64,000 nucleotides of DNA from Stenotrophomonas oahuensis (GTDB lineage Bacteria > Pseudomonadota > Gammaproteobacteria > Xanthomonadales > Xanthomonadaceae). Of the stretch, positions 7,595 to 15,520 are shown piece by piece (position 1 is the stretch's first letter; each line of letters opens with the position of its first letter). A program made the position numbers and the translations under genes. The DNA is taken from assembly GCF_031834595.1 (NCBI RefSeq), contig NZ_CP115541.1:4210501-4274500 (forward strand), in the 5' to 3' direction. A model generated the notes under the pieces. The model worked only from the letters and a program-made list of their open reading frames with translations, did no database searches and had not been told where the DNA came from.

Positions 7595-8748
7595 GGCGAG
7601 CCCACCTGGATGTAGAAGGTTTCATCCTCCGGACCCCATGCGTAGTCGACGCCCACGTGCATACCCAGCTTGCGGGCGATCAGATAGCGGAAGCCGGCTC
7701 CCTTGGCCACTTCGTCGCTGCCCTCGCTGAAACTGTTGTGTCGCCCCCAGGTCCGCCCTGCCCCCACGAAGCCGACCAGCGCCCAGCGCGAGGTCATGTT
7801 CCAGCGCAGCTCGGTTTCCAGCACCGCCGCGCGGGTGTCCTGATAGCGCGCCGACCCGATACCGCGCAGGTCGATGTACGGCAACCGGTAGAACGGAATG
7901 TCACCGTTGGCCCAACGTGCATCCACGCGCCCGCCCAGCACGAAGGCCTTGCCCAGCGGCCAGTAGCCGTAGGCGTGCCCGCGATAGCTCTGAAACGCAT
8001 TGTCGCTGCCGATGCCCGGCAGGTAGGCATTGCCCTCGATCATGCCCAGCCAGCCGCTGGACGGGCTGAAGGTGTTGTCGCGGCTGTCGTACTCCAGCGA
8101 CAGCCCCAGCCCCGAACTCTTCGACGCCAGCTCGCGCGGGGTGAAGTTGCCCCGGTCCGAGGCGACATCGAAGCCGATGTCCATGTCCATGTAGATCCAG
8201 GCCAGACCCAGATAGAGATCGCGCGTTCCCAGGCGACGGAAGCCCTGCTGGAACGACACAATGCCATCCACGTTGTAGTCGATCTCCAGCGGCGGCAGTC
8301 GCCGCCCCGGCGTGTGATAGGCCAGGTTGAGGGATGCTTTGGCGACGCCGCCGCGATAGCGCCAGCGGTCATCGTCGAAATGCAGCGACGCACCTACGCC
8401 ATAGAATTCACTACCGTTGCTGGTACGTGCGCCACCGGCACCATACAGATTCGGGCGGGTCACCGTCGCACCCTCTGACCCTGGGGCAGTAGCACCACCG
8501 TGCGGCCGCTGGAAGAAGGCCAATGCCAAACCGCCGCCATTACCCAGTGCGGGGTCGGTGATGATGATCGGCACCGGCAGAAAACCGCGATGATCCAGCA
8601 GCCAACGCGACATGTCGAAGCGGCCGTCTTCAGGGTCGCGGAACATCGACGCTTTCGGAGCATCAGAAGCTGGGGGCTGCGCCTGGGCCGCTACGACAAA
8701 AGGCAGCAGTACCAGGCAGGCGATGATCAACGGTGAGCGGATCGACAC
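7585..8748 (-). CDS. BamA/TamA-family outer-membrane barrel protein without POTRA domains
   Basis: A 387-residue protein read from a GTG with gaggtgat 5 nt upstream, giving a signal peptide that ends VVAAQAQ. An upstream in-frame ATG would add 17 residues that precede this signal. The rest is alternating beta-strand sequence typical of the bacterial surface antigen (D15) barrel: GLGLSLEYDSRDNTFSPSSG is the characteristic strand/turn. No POTRA repeat is seen, as the family barrel begins soon after the signal. It ends in an overlap with the PlpD-like lipase gene. It may help insert or transport the lipase, or act alone; the substrate is unknown. Confidence 0.8.
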   Translation of the reverse strand: MSIRSPLIIACLVLLPFVVAAQAQPPASDAPKASMFRDPEDGRFDMSRWLLDHRGFLPVPIIITDPALGNGGGLALAFFQRPHGGATAPGSEGATVTRPNLYGAGGARTSNGSEFYGVGASLHFDDDRWRYRGGVAKASLNLAYHTPGRRLPPLEIDYNVDGIVSFQQGFRRLGTRDLYLGLAWIYMDMDIGFDVASDRGNFTPRELASKSSGLGLSLEYDSRDNTFSPSSGWLGMIEGNAYLPGIGSDNAFQSYRGHAYGYWPLGKAFVLGGRVDARWANGDIPFYRLPYIDLRGIGSARYQDTRAAVLETELRWNMTSRWALVGFVGAGRTWGRHNSFSEGSDEVAKGAGFRYLIARKLGMHVGVDYAWGPEDETFYIQVGSPWR

Positions 8749-8798
8749 GGCATCACCTCGTGCCGCGCTGCACCCGCGCGGAAGGGAGTAGAGATGCA

Positions 8799-8841
8799 CG
8801 GCGTCGCGTCGCTGGGGAGGGAGAGCCGCGACGCGACGCCG
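8799..8841. repeat. Perfect 13-bp stem hairpin between transcription units
   Basis: Arms cggcgtcgcgtcg and cgacgcgacgccg enclose 17 nt, between the stop of the DUF4136 gene and the start of the barrel gene. It could end transcription of the former, but no T run follows on the minus strand. Confidence 0.4.
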
Positions 8842-8862
8842 CGCGGTGAACCGAAGCGCGGC

Positions 8863-9411
8863 TCAGCGTGCCGCTGCGCTGCCCGGCGGGAAGTCGGCGA
8901 ACATCTTGTCGAGTCCCGCTTCAACGGCCGCATTCACCCGATCGGTGGAACTGGGCACGGTGCCGCTGGCCGACCCGCGCCACACCGCCTGCTTGGTGCG
9001 CGAATCGAACATGTCCACCACCAGGGTGCCGACGTCATAGGTATGCACGGTCGTCGTGGACGAGGCCATGCCCATGCCGCCGCCCCAGCCACCGCGCCAG
9101 CCCCAGCCGCCCATGCCGGTGCCGGTGTAGAACGTGTCCAGGGTCTGGCGCTGGCTGTTGGCGATGTTGGCGACCAGCGCGATGTCACCATTGGGGGCTT
9201 CGGTCAGGCCGCGCGCACGCAGCCGCGCATCCACCCCATCCACGATCCGCTGGACCACCAGTGGCGACGCGCCCTGCGGCTTCTGCGCCCAGCTGTAGGT
9301 CTTGAAGGAGGCAAAGTTGGCGCTCGGGTCATGGTCGGTGCGCACCGTGGGCGACGACGCACAGGCCACCAGGCCGGTCGCCAGAACAGCAAGGACGAAG
9401 GCTTTCATCAC
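8863..9411 (-). CDS. DUF4136 family lipoprotein
   Basis: A 182-residue lipoprotein: lipobox LVAC at residues 14-17, then the DUF4136 pattern DHDPSANFASFKTYSWA, a Gly/Trp-rich loop (GMGGWGWRGGWGGGMGM), and the C-terminal VDMFDSRTKQAVWRGSASGT. Members are lipid-anchored proteins of unknown function that share a pseudo-repeat with other envelope lipoproteins. It is transcribed away from the operon upstream after a 98-bp gap, so it may be separate or read through. ATG codons in tandem at the start make the first two residues uncertain. Confidence 0.85.
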   Translation of the reverse strand: MMKAFVLAVLATGLVACASSPTVRTDHDPSANFASFKTYSWAQKPQGASPLVVQRIVDGVDARLRARGLTEAPNGDIALVANIANSQRQTLDTFYTGTGMGGWGWRGGWGGGMGMASSTTTVHTYDVGTLVVDMFDSRTKQAVWRGSASGTVPSSTDRVNAAVEAGLDKMFADFPPGSAAAR

Positions 9412-9509
9412 AGCAGGCTCCAGCGTCGTGAACAGGGTTTCAGGCTAGCGCTCCGCCACCGGCCGGAGCATCCGCATAACTACGCAGAACGGGCAGAAAA
9501 ACTACCGGT

Positions 9510-10061
9510 TCAGCGCGGGGCGTTGATCACCACGTACTGCACGCTGGTGCCGGCGTAGCGCGGCTCATACCAGTCGTTCCCGCACTGCTGGTAAGCCACG
9601 CCGTTGATCACGGTGGTCACGCAGCTGGGCGGCAGCGAATACACGATGGACCCGATCACTGCCCGCGTGACTGCCACACCCGCCGTCACGGCGGCAGCAG
9701 TGGCAAAGGGATGGTCATCCCAGTCGTTCCAGTGGTCGTCATGGTCGTAGTGGTGATCCACATCGACGTGGACGTCACGGTCGATGTTGCGGTTCACATT
9801 CCGGTTCACGTCGCGGTTGCGGTCGATGTTCCGGTTGTGGTCGATGTTGCGGTTGGCACCGCCGCCGGCAGGCCGGTTCACCGGATGATTCGCAGGTCGC
9901 TGGGCGGCACGGTTCACATTGGCGTGCGCCGAGGCGCGTGCACCACCGCCGCCGCGATGCCCGTGCTGGGCCGACGCGGTTTCGAACATCGCCGGGGCCA
10001 GCCCCAGCGCGGCAGAGGCCAGCGCCGTCAGCAGCAGCGTTCTTACAGAGGGCATGCTCAT
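9510..10061 (-). CDS. Secreted Asn/Arg/Asp/His-repeat protein with conserved C-terminal domain (copy B)
   Basis: A 183-residue protein: signal peptide ending at ETASAQ, a Gly/Ala/Asn-rich part, degenerate repeats of NRNIDRN and DVDHHYDHDDHWNDW, then the same C-terminal module as the protein at 3522-4133 (DDHPF, IGSIVYSLPPSC, GVAYQQCGNDWYEPRYAG, VQYVVINAP). The His/Asp tract could bind metal ions (inference). It starts one base after the stop of DUF2092 copy B in the same tgagatg context as copy A, with ggaga upstream. An in-frame ATG further up was rejected because it lies inside the DUF2092 gene and precedes no signal. Last gene of the envelope operon. Confidence 0.8.
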   Translation of the reverse strand: MSMPSVRTLLLTALASAALGLAPAMFETASAQHGHRGGGGARASAHANVNRAAQRPANHPVNRPAGGGANRNIDHNRNIDRNRDVNRNVNRNIDRDVHVDVDHHYDHDDHWNDWDDHPFATAAAVTAGVAVTRAVIGSIVYSLPPSCVTTVINGVAYQQCGNDWYEPRYAGTSVQYVVINAPR

Positions 10062-10062
10062 C

Positions 10063-10881
10063 TCAGTTCTCCGCGTCAGGCGCAACAACGGCAACAGCCA
10101 CCGGCACCAGCTTGATCCGATGGGCGTCCGCCGGCGGGGTGAAGACGAATGCGCTATCCGGCACCGGCGTGCGGGTATCCCAGCGCAGGCGGGCCCGGTA
10201 CTGAGGCTGCGCCGGGTCATCCAGCGAATTGATGATCAGCTTCACCGGCAGTGAGCTCGCCTTGGAGATCCACACCTGCCAATCCACGCCGTCCTGCTGG
10301 AAGGCGTACTGTTCAATCGGCTGACCGTCCTGGGTGCCGCCGCCAATATGCCGTGCGCTGCGGATCAGGCTGCTGGGGGCTTTATCGGTGCCCCACAGGA
10401 ACATGTCCGCCAGCGGAAACTCGATGTCGTAGCGCGTGGCGGCCTGTTCCACCAGCTCGCCCAGGGTCGCATGCAGGCCGTCCACCTGCGCGTAGTACTT
10501 CAGCTTCGGGGCATACACCGTGAGCGCCTTGCCGTCATAGATCAGCTGGCGCTGCTGGCGGTCGCTGTCGAGCGCCACGAACACCTGGTTGGGTCGTTTG
10601 ACCCGGTAGCTGACCTTGCCGTCCAGCTCGATCTTCTGCCCGTCCTCCAGTACCACCTCGGTACTGGCATCGGAGGTCAACGAAAATTGATTGAGTGCGC
10701 GCAATGCCGCGCCCATGCCTTCAAGTGCGGCCAGCGCGTCGGGGTCGCGTTCGGATGCGGGTGCTGACGTAGCGGTTGCGGTCGCTTTGGGCGTGGCCGC
10801 CTGCGCGGGCAGGCCCAGCGTGCCCAACCCTGCCAGCAGCAGGCAGGTGGCGGTGCTGAGTGCAGTTGTGGAACGGATCAT
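10063..10881 (-). CDS. DUF2092 periplasmic protein (copy B)
   Basis: A 272-residue protein with a signal peptide ending LPAQAA and the same landmarks as copy A: YDGKALTVYAPKLKYYAQVD, EFPLADMFLWGT and GVDWQVWISKASSLPVK. A Thr/Ala-rich linker follows the signal. It is followed by its repeat-protein partner after one base, and preceded by the SphA-type barrel gene 12 bp away. The pairing with an outer-membrane barrel suggests that DUF2092 carries or protects a hydrophobic ligand in the periplasm (inference). Confidence 0.85.
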   Translation of the reverse strand: MIRSTTALSTATCLLLAGLGTLGLPAQAATPKATATATSAPASERDPDALAALEGMGAALRALNQFSLTSDASTEVVLEDGQKIELDGKVSYRVKRPNQVFVALDSDRQQRQLIYDGKALTVYAPKLKYYAQVDGLHATLGELVEQAATRYDIEFPLADMFLWGTDKAPSSLIRSARHIGGGTQDGQPIEQYAFQQDGVDWQVWISKASSLPVKLIINSLDDPAQPQYRARLRWDTRTPVPDSAFVFTPPADAHRIKLVPVAVAVVAPDAEN

Positions 10882-10893
10882 GCGCTTGTCTCC

Positions 10894-11865
10894 TTAGAAC
10901 CCAGCACTGATCGACACGCTCCAGGGATCCCCCTCGAAGCGGTTGCGCACGCTGAATTCACTGATGTAACGGAACGAGATGTCCAGGTGTTCGCCCCCGG
11001 ACCACTTCTTGCCATAGGTCAGCACTGGGCCTACGCCCCACGAGCGTCCTTTGAACCCATTCAACTGATCGGCCAGATCGCTGTCGTCGTCCTGCACCTG
11101 CTGGATCCACCCGGCCGCCGCGCCAAAACCCCAGCCGCTGGGCGTGCGTTTCACCAGCAGTGCGTCGGTACGCAGTACCAGGCCGTTCTTGTAGTCGGTG
11201 TCGTCATTGCGGCTGTACCAGTCGAACGCGCCCAGCACGCTGAACTCCAGCGTGCCCTGCTGGAACAGATGGGTGTAGCCGACGCTGGGCGACAGCGTCC
11301 AGACATTCAGACCGGGGTTGGCAAGGTTGTCGGGGTTGTACTTCGCGGTCGGGGCGTACACGTACAGCCCCATCGAGACATGCTCGACCTCGCTGATGTG
11401 ATAGCCGGCAATGAACGGCGCGAAGTACACGTCGAACAGGTTGGAGGCGCTGTCGCTGACCCGGATCTGGTTGCCCAGCGGGCCCTGCAAACCGGCATCG
11501 ATGTCGGCGTCGATATAGGGAACCGTCAACATCGAGGCGAAGTTCCAGCGCCCGGTTTTGGTGGGCCACACGTACACACCGGTGGCGGCGGTGAGGCTGA
11601 CATCCGCCTCCAGACCGAGCGAAACACGCCCCGCGATAGGAGCCGAACGACTGCCGCTGATCTTGCCGTCATAGCCGATGTAGCTCAGCGACCACTGGAA
11701 GCCGGGCTCGGGTGGAATGACACCGGCATAGGGGGTGATCTGCATGCCCGTGATGGAGCGACCCAGCGCCCCTTCGGTCGCCTGCGCTCCGCCTGCAAGC
11801 ACCAGCATGGTCAACGCCAGCAGCGCCATGGCTGGCCGCACGCGGCGGAATCGGACCTCGTTCAT
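10894..11865 (-). CDS. SphA/phenol-MetA-type outer-membrane barrel protein
   Basis: A 323-residue protein with a signal peptide ending GGAQATEG and a beta-strand-rich mature part ending in a C-terminal Phe (VSISAGF), the usual outer-membrane sorting signal. The pattern Y-x-P-x-x-G near GLYVYAPTAKYNPDNLANPG and the paired strand LSPSVGYTHLFQQGTLEFS matches the MetA-pathway/SphA transporter family, which forms channels for hydrophobic compounds. Its ATG overlaps the stop of the DUF1622 gene by 4 bp, so the two are coupled. The transported compound cannot be told from sequence. Confidence 0.8.
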   Translation of the reverse strand: MNEVRFRRVRPAMALLALTMLVLAGGAQATEGALGRSITGMQITPYAGVIPPEPGFQWSLSYIGYDGKISGSRSAPIAGRVSLGLEADVSLTAATGVYVWPTKTGRWNFASMLTVPYIDADIDAGLQGPLGNQIRVSDSASNLFDVYFAPFIAGYHISEVEHVSMGLYVYAPTAKYNPDNLANPGLNVWTLSPSVGYTHLFQQGTLEFSVLGAFDWYSRNDDTDYKNGLVLRTDALLVKRTPSGWGFGAAAGWIQQVQDDDSDLADQLNGFKGRSWGVGPVLTYGKKWSGGEHLDISFRYISEFSVRNRFEGDPWSVSISAGF

Positions 11866-12275
11866 GACTTCACCTCCAGGGGTGGCGTTGTGTGGTCTTC
11901 ACGTCCCTCGCGACGCTCTCTTACCCGGCGCTGACGCTCGCGTATTTCGGCGATGTCCTTTTCCAGGAAGTAATTGAGGAAGGTCCGGATCACGGCGATT
12001 GCTGCGAGCTGGCCGATGCTGTCCCAGCTGGTGTAGATGGCCGACTCCAGAATGTCCGCGGCCAGCTGCACCGACAGGCCGGCCACCAGCCAGCGGCCGT
12101 ATTCCAGCCAGATCGAGCGTCGCTGGTCGCCATCCGCATCGCCGCGGATCAACAGCCAGAGGCCCTGGAAGAACAGCTTCACCGTGGCCAGCGTGATCAG
12201 AATCAGCGCCATGAACTCGATCAGGGTGACGATGGGTTCGGTGATCGTCACCAGCACTTCGTGCAGTTCGAACAT
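11862..12275 (-). CDS. DUF1622 integral membrane protein
   Basis: A 137-residue inner-membrane protein with three hydrophobic segments (about 12-45, 62-80 and 88-105) and the DUF1622 signature RRSIWLEYGRWLVAGLSVQLAADIL. A charged C-terminal tail (EIRERQRRVRERREGRED) points to the cytoplasm. Family members are small predicted channel-like proteins of unknown role. It overlaps the next gene by 4 bp (atga) and follows the sulfatase-modifying-factor-like gene by 13 bp. Confidence 0.85.
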   Translation of the reverse strand: MFELHEVLVTITEPIVTLIEFMALILITLATVKLFFQGLWLLIRGDADGDQRRSIWLEYGRWLVAGLSVQLAADILESAIYTSWDSIGQLAAIAVIRTFLNYFLEKDIAEIRERQRRVRERREGREDHTTPPLEVKS

Positions 12276-12288
12276 GGCAGGCTCCTGG

Positions 12289-13281
12289 TCAGCCGCGCTC
12301 GACGCAGCGGAAGCCGACGTGGCAGGTGGTGGTATCCACCGGCTGCGCCATCCGTGCGGCGGGCCGGTAGCGGCGGCAGTAGTTCGGCGCGCACAGGTGC
12401 GAGCCGCCCTTCATCACCCGACGTGGAATGGACACGGGGTCGCGCGGGTCGCGGCTACCGTCACGCGTGCCGCCACGCGGGTTCTCGATCGCGCAGCAGG
12501 GTTTGCCCTGCAGCACGCCATGGTGCTGGTACCAGTCGCCGGTCCACTCCCATACATTGCCGATCATGTCGTACAGGCCGTAGCCATTCGGCGCGAAGCT
12601 GCCAACCGGTGACGTCCAGCGGTAGCCGTCCTCGTCGAGGCTCTGCCACGGGAACTCGCCCTGCCAGGTGTTGGCCTGATGCCGGCCGCGCAAGGTGAGC
12701 GTGTCTCCCCAGGCGAACTCCTCCCCGTCCCGGCCACCGCGCGCGGCAAACTCCCATTCCGCCTCGGTGGGCAGGTCCTTGCCGGCCCACGCAGCATAGG
12801 CGAGCGCGTCGTCGAAACCGATATGCACCACCGGGTGATCATCCAGCCCGGCCAGGCTGGAATCCGGCCCGCGTGGGTGACGCCAATCCGCACCGGCAAT
12901 GTACTGCCACCAGTTGTGCGTGTTGCGCATGTCCACACGCTGCGTCGGTTGTATGAACACCACCGACGACGGCACCAGCAACGCCGGATCCGCGCCCGGA
13001 TAGTCGCGTGGGTCAGCGGGCTTTTCCGGCGCGGTCACATAGCCGGTCTCACTGACAAAGCGTGAGAACTCGCGGTTGGTCACCGGGTAGCGGTCAATCC
13101 GGAAGGCCGCCACTTTTACTTTGTGCGCCGGCGCTTCTTCCGGATAGTGGTCGTTGGACCCCATCAGGAACACGCCACCGGCGATGTCGACCATGTCATC
13201 CACGACCGCATTCATGGGCAACCCCGTGCGTTGAACGGCAGCGTTGCGGGGAACAGGCACTGTGTCATCGAAGCGCTCCAT
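12289..13281 (-). CDS. Formylglycine-generating-enzyme-like protein (FGE/SUMF1 family)
   Basis: A 330-residue FGE-sulfatase-domain protein: GGVFLMGSNDHYPEEAPAHK near residue 35, PTEAEWEFAARGG near 171, GNVWEWTGDWY near 241, and GGSHLCAPNYCRRYRPAAR near 292. The last contains Cys297 and Cys302, the C-x4-C pair that binds copper and oxidises substrate cysteine in true FGEs (human Cys336/Cys341). FGEs convert the Cys of a CxPxR motif in sulfatases to formylglycine. No sulfatase gene is visible in the window. No signal peptide is seen. The ATG two bases after the upstream stop was chosen; a second ATG 22 codons later is possible. It sits between DUF202 and DUF1622 membrane genes. Confidence 0.85.
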   Translation of the reverse strand: MERFDDTVPVPRNAAVQRTGLPMNAVVDDMVDIAGGVFLMGSNDHYPEEAPAHKVKVAAFRIDRYPVTNREFSRFVSETGYVTAPEKPADPRDYPGADPALLVPSSVVFIQPTQRVDMRNTHNWWQYIAGADWRHPRGPDSSLAGLDDHPVVHIGFDDALAYAAWAGKDLPTEAEWEFAARGGRDGEEFAWGDTLTLRGRHQANTWQGEFPWQSLDEDGYRWTSPVGSFAPNGYGLYDMIGNVWEWTGDWYQHHGVLQGKPCCAIENPRGGTRDGSRDPRDPVSIPRRVMKGGSHLCAPNYCRRYRPAARMAQPVDTTTCHVGFRCVERG

Positions 13282-13283
13282 GG

Positions 13284-13799
13284 TCAGCCGAACGGCCAGG
13301 TGTTGAAGCTCATGCTGGTGATCGCCGCCAGCCCCAGCAGCCACAGCAGCCCGGCGGTGATCAACGTCAGCGAAATGGGGTAGTGGCTCTCGCCGTGGAC
13401 GAGCCCTTCCTTGATCATCAGCTCGCGCTCCTTACGCAGGCCCTGCATGTAACGCAGGTGATAGACGATGCCCAGGGTCAGCATCACCAGCCCCAGCATT
13501 ACCAGTGCCATGCCGAAGTTGCGCGGCGCTTCCGGCTTCAACGTGCTGCCCGGCAGCTCCAGCACGTGGCCGAAGAACTGGAAGATGGTGAAGCCGAAGC
13601 CGATCAGCGACAGCGCGGTGCGGATGATCGACATCAGCGTGCGGTCGGCGCTCATGCGGGTGCGCTGGAACGACATGCCGGTGCGCCGCGAGGACAGTTC
13701 CAGCGACGCGGCATCGCTGCTGCCGAGAATCTGGCTGGCACGCTCGATGTTCAGCGCACTCGTCTCCAATGCACGGGTCGGATCCTGCTCGGTCATCAT
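13284..13799 (-). CDS. DUF202 (YidH-like) membrane protein
   Basis: A 171-residue protein with the DUF202 signature RTRMSADRTLMSIIRTALSL before the first membrane helix (about 55-80), and two more helices (about 96-113 and 142-165). The N-terminal 45 residues are hydrophilic and cytoplasmic. Members are small inner-membrane proteins of unknown role, often next to FGE-like or sulfatase genes. The start codon overlaps the stop of the preceding gene (atga). Confidence 0.85.
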   Translation of the reverse strand: MMTEQDPTRALETSALNIERASQILGSSDAASLELSSRRTGMSFQRTRMSADRTLMSIIRTALSLIGFGFTIFQFFGHVLELPGSTLKPEAPRNFGMALVMLGLVMLTLGIVYHLRYMQGLRKERELMIKEGLVHGESHYPISLTLITAGLLWLLGLAAITSMSFNTWPFG

Positions 13800-14218
13800 G
13801 CATCTCCTCGTTGCTTGATCCAGCGCCCCGCCAGCCGCCGGAACGGGCCGCGCAGCAGCAGGTAGGGAATGAAGGCCAGCAGCACCGCCACCACGAACGC
13901 CTCCAACGGGTACGGGAAGCCACCAAACGTGCGGATCTGGTAGATCACATCCATCGCCACACCCAGCAACAGAATGCGCGCTGTGGCACTTACCCCATCG
14001 CGCAGTACCGTCCTGCGTTCGATGTAGCCCGGTGCATGCAGCAGCCGTTGGAAGTACGGACCACGCCCGGCGCGGGCATCACGCATGCCATCAATCAAGG
14101 CCGTGATCAACGCCATGATCGGCTGCAGGAACAGACGGAAGGTCATGACCCCGTCGGTGCGTGCGATGAGGTCGGACCAGAACCGGGTCAGGAAATCGAT
14201 CACCAGAAGCATGTTCAT
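13796..14218 (-). CDS. Small membrane protein, first gene of the envelope operon
   Basis: A 140-residue protein with hydrophobic segments near residues 28-45, 83-95 and 103-122, and a basic C-terminus (RRLAGRWIKQRG). Start MNMLLVIDFL; a longer frame exists but adds a non-conserved polar stretch. I do not recognise a family by name, although YQIRTFGGFPYPLEAFVVA looks like a conserved loop/helix. It heads seven genes with gaps or overlaps of -4 to 13 bp down to 9510, divergent from the membrane protein gene on the plus strand. Confidence 0.7.
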   Translation of the reverse strand: MNMLLVIDFLTRFWSDLIARTDGVMTFRLFLQPIMALITALIDGMRDARAGRGPYFQRLLHAPGYIERRTVLRDGVSATARILLLGVAMDVIYQIRTFGGFPYPLEAFVVAVLLAFIPYLLLRGPFRRLAGRWIKQRGDA

Positions 14219-14291
14219 CGGCCGCTGCACTGGGCCTTTAGAGTCGCCTGCGTGCACAGCTTCGGCATCGGGAGACGTACTGCACTGCATC

Positions 14292-14305
14292 CAGTATTTT
14301 TACTG
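14292..14305. promoter_or_regulatory. Palindrome cagta-tttt-tactg in a divergent promoter region
   Basis: A perfect 5-bp-arm palindrome with a 4-nt A/T centre in the 123-bp gap between the divergent envelope operon and the membrane protein gene. The AGTA-N4-TACT core recurs upstream of the receiver gene and at the end of the kinase gene. It could be an operator for one of the local regulators, or a LexA-like site. Confidence 0.35.
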
Positions 14306-14341
14306 CTCCATCGCGCCGGCAGCCCGGCGCTATGCTGACGC

Positions 14342-15520
14342 ATGGGCGCCTATCACTATTCGCTGATGCGCGGTGGTCTGGTCCACCGCCTGCTGCACGC
14401 CAGTGGCACACTGCAGCGTACCCGCCATCTTTCAGTCTGGCTGGCGGTGCTCCTGCTGGTGCTGGCGCTGGTGCCCCTGCTGCTGTTGACCGCGCAGGCG
14501 GGCACCCTGTGGCCCACACCCGAGGCGGCACCCGGACATATTGCCCTGCTGGCCGACTACGATACGCTGGCGCGCCTGCTGATCGCCCTGCCCCTGCTGG
14601 TGCTGACCGCGCCGCGCGCCGACGCCCTCCTGCGCGGTGCGGTGCGCCAGCTGACCCGCAGCCATGTGGTGCACGCGGTGCGCGCGCCACGTCTGGAAGC
14701 TTTGCTGGAGCACGTGCGCACCCAGCGTGACAGCTGGTTGCCGGAAGCGGTGTGCCTGGCGCTGGCGTTTGCCCCGGCGTGGTCCGGTGCACCGGTGGCG
14801 GGCGTGCTGCCAGGGCTGGACGACTGGCGCTTCCACGGGGCCAGCCCAAGCGCGGCCGGCCTGTGGTTCTCGGCCGTGGCCGTACCCCTGCTGCGCCTGT
14901 TGCTGCTGCTCTGGTTCTGGCGCTTCCTGCTGTGGACGCTGGTGCTGTGGCGGCTGCCGCAGGTGGGGCTGGATCTGCATCCACAACACCCGGACCGGGC
15001 CGGCGGTCTTGCCTTCCTCGGCCGCGCGGAGATGCGCTTCAGTCCACTCGCTGCCGCGGGCGGGATCATGCTGGCGGGCGCGTTTCTCAATCAGATGCTG
15101 CACCAGGACCAGACTTTGTACGGCCTGCGCCACCTGATCGCCGGCTACGTGATCGGCTCGACCCTGCTGCTGATCGCGCCATTGCTGTTGCTGGCACCGG
15201 CATTGATCCATGCCAAGCGGCATGCGCTGTACCGTTTCGATGCGCTGGGCAGCCGTGCCGCACGCGTGTTCGACCAGCGTTGGCGGGTGGGTGGCGAGGC
15301 ACGCGCGGACGGCGACTCGTTGCTGGACCACAATGATGCGTCGGCCTACTGCGACTTCGGCGGCGTCTATCAGGGTGTCTCGGCGATGCGGGTGATACCG
15401 CTGTCGCGCTGGAACATGCTTGGCCTGGCGCTGCCCGCGCTGGCCCCGATGCTGCCGTTGCTGCTGGTGGCGATGTCGGTGGATGAACTGGTGGCCAAGC
15501 TAATGGGCCTGCTGGCCTGA
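14342..15520 (+). CDS. Multi-spanning membrane protein of unknown function
   Basis: A 392-residue integral membrane protein with about seven hydrophobic segments (near residues 30-50, 80-97, 127-147, 175-205, 236-255, 265-290 and 360-385). Charged loops between them include VRAPRLEALLEHVRTQRDSW and KRHALYRFDALGSRAARVFDQRW. It looks like a bacterial inner-membrane protein family of unknown role; no catalytic motif was seen. It is transcribed divergently from the envelope operon, and its last 21 bp overlap the convergent receiver gene. An alternative start eight codons later is possible. Confidence 0.75.
   Translation: MGAYHYSLMRGGLVHRLLHASGTLQRTRHLSVWLAVLLLVLALVPLLLLTAQAGTLWPTPEAAPGHIALLADYDTLARLLIALPLLVLTAPRADALLRGAVRQLTRSHVVHAVRAPRLEALLEHVRTQRDSWLPEAVCLALAFAPAWSGAPVAGVLPGLDDWRFHGASPSAAGLWFSAVAVPLLRLLLLLWFWRFLLWTLVLWRLPQVGLDLHPQHPDRAGGLAFLGRAEMRFSPLAAAGGIMLAGAFLNQMLHQDQTLYGLRHLIAGYVIGSTLLLIAPLLLLAPALIHAKRHALYRFDALGSRAARVFDQRWRVGGEARADGDSLLDHNDASAYCDFGGVYQGVSAMRVIPLSRWNMLGLALPALAPMLPLLLVAMSVDELVAKLMGLLA

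Noticed and set aside
4805..7615. 936-codon plus-strand open frame
   Set aside because: It is the antisense shadow of the PlpD-like lipase gene and shows no domain; high-G+C DNA gives long frames on the opposite strand.
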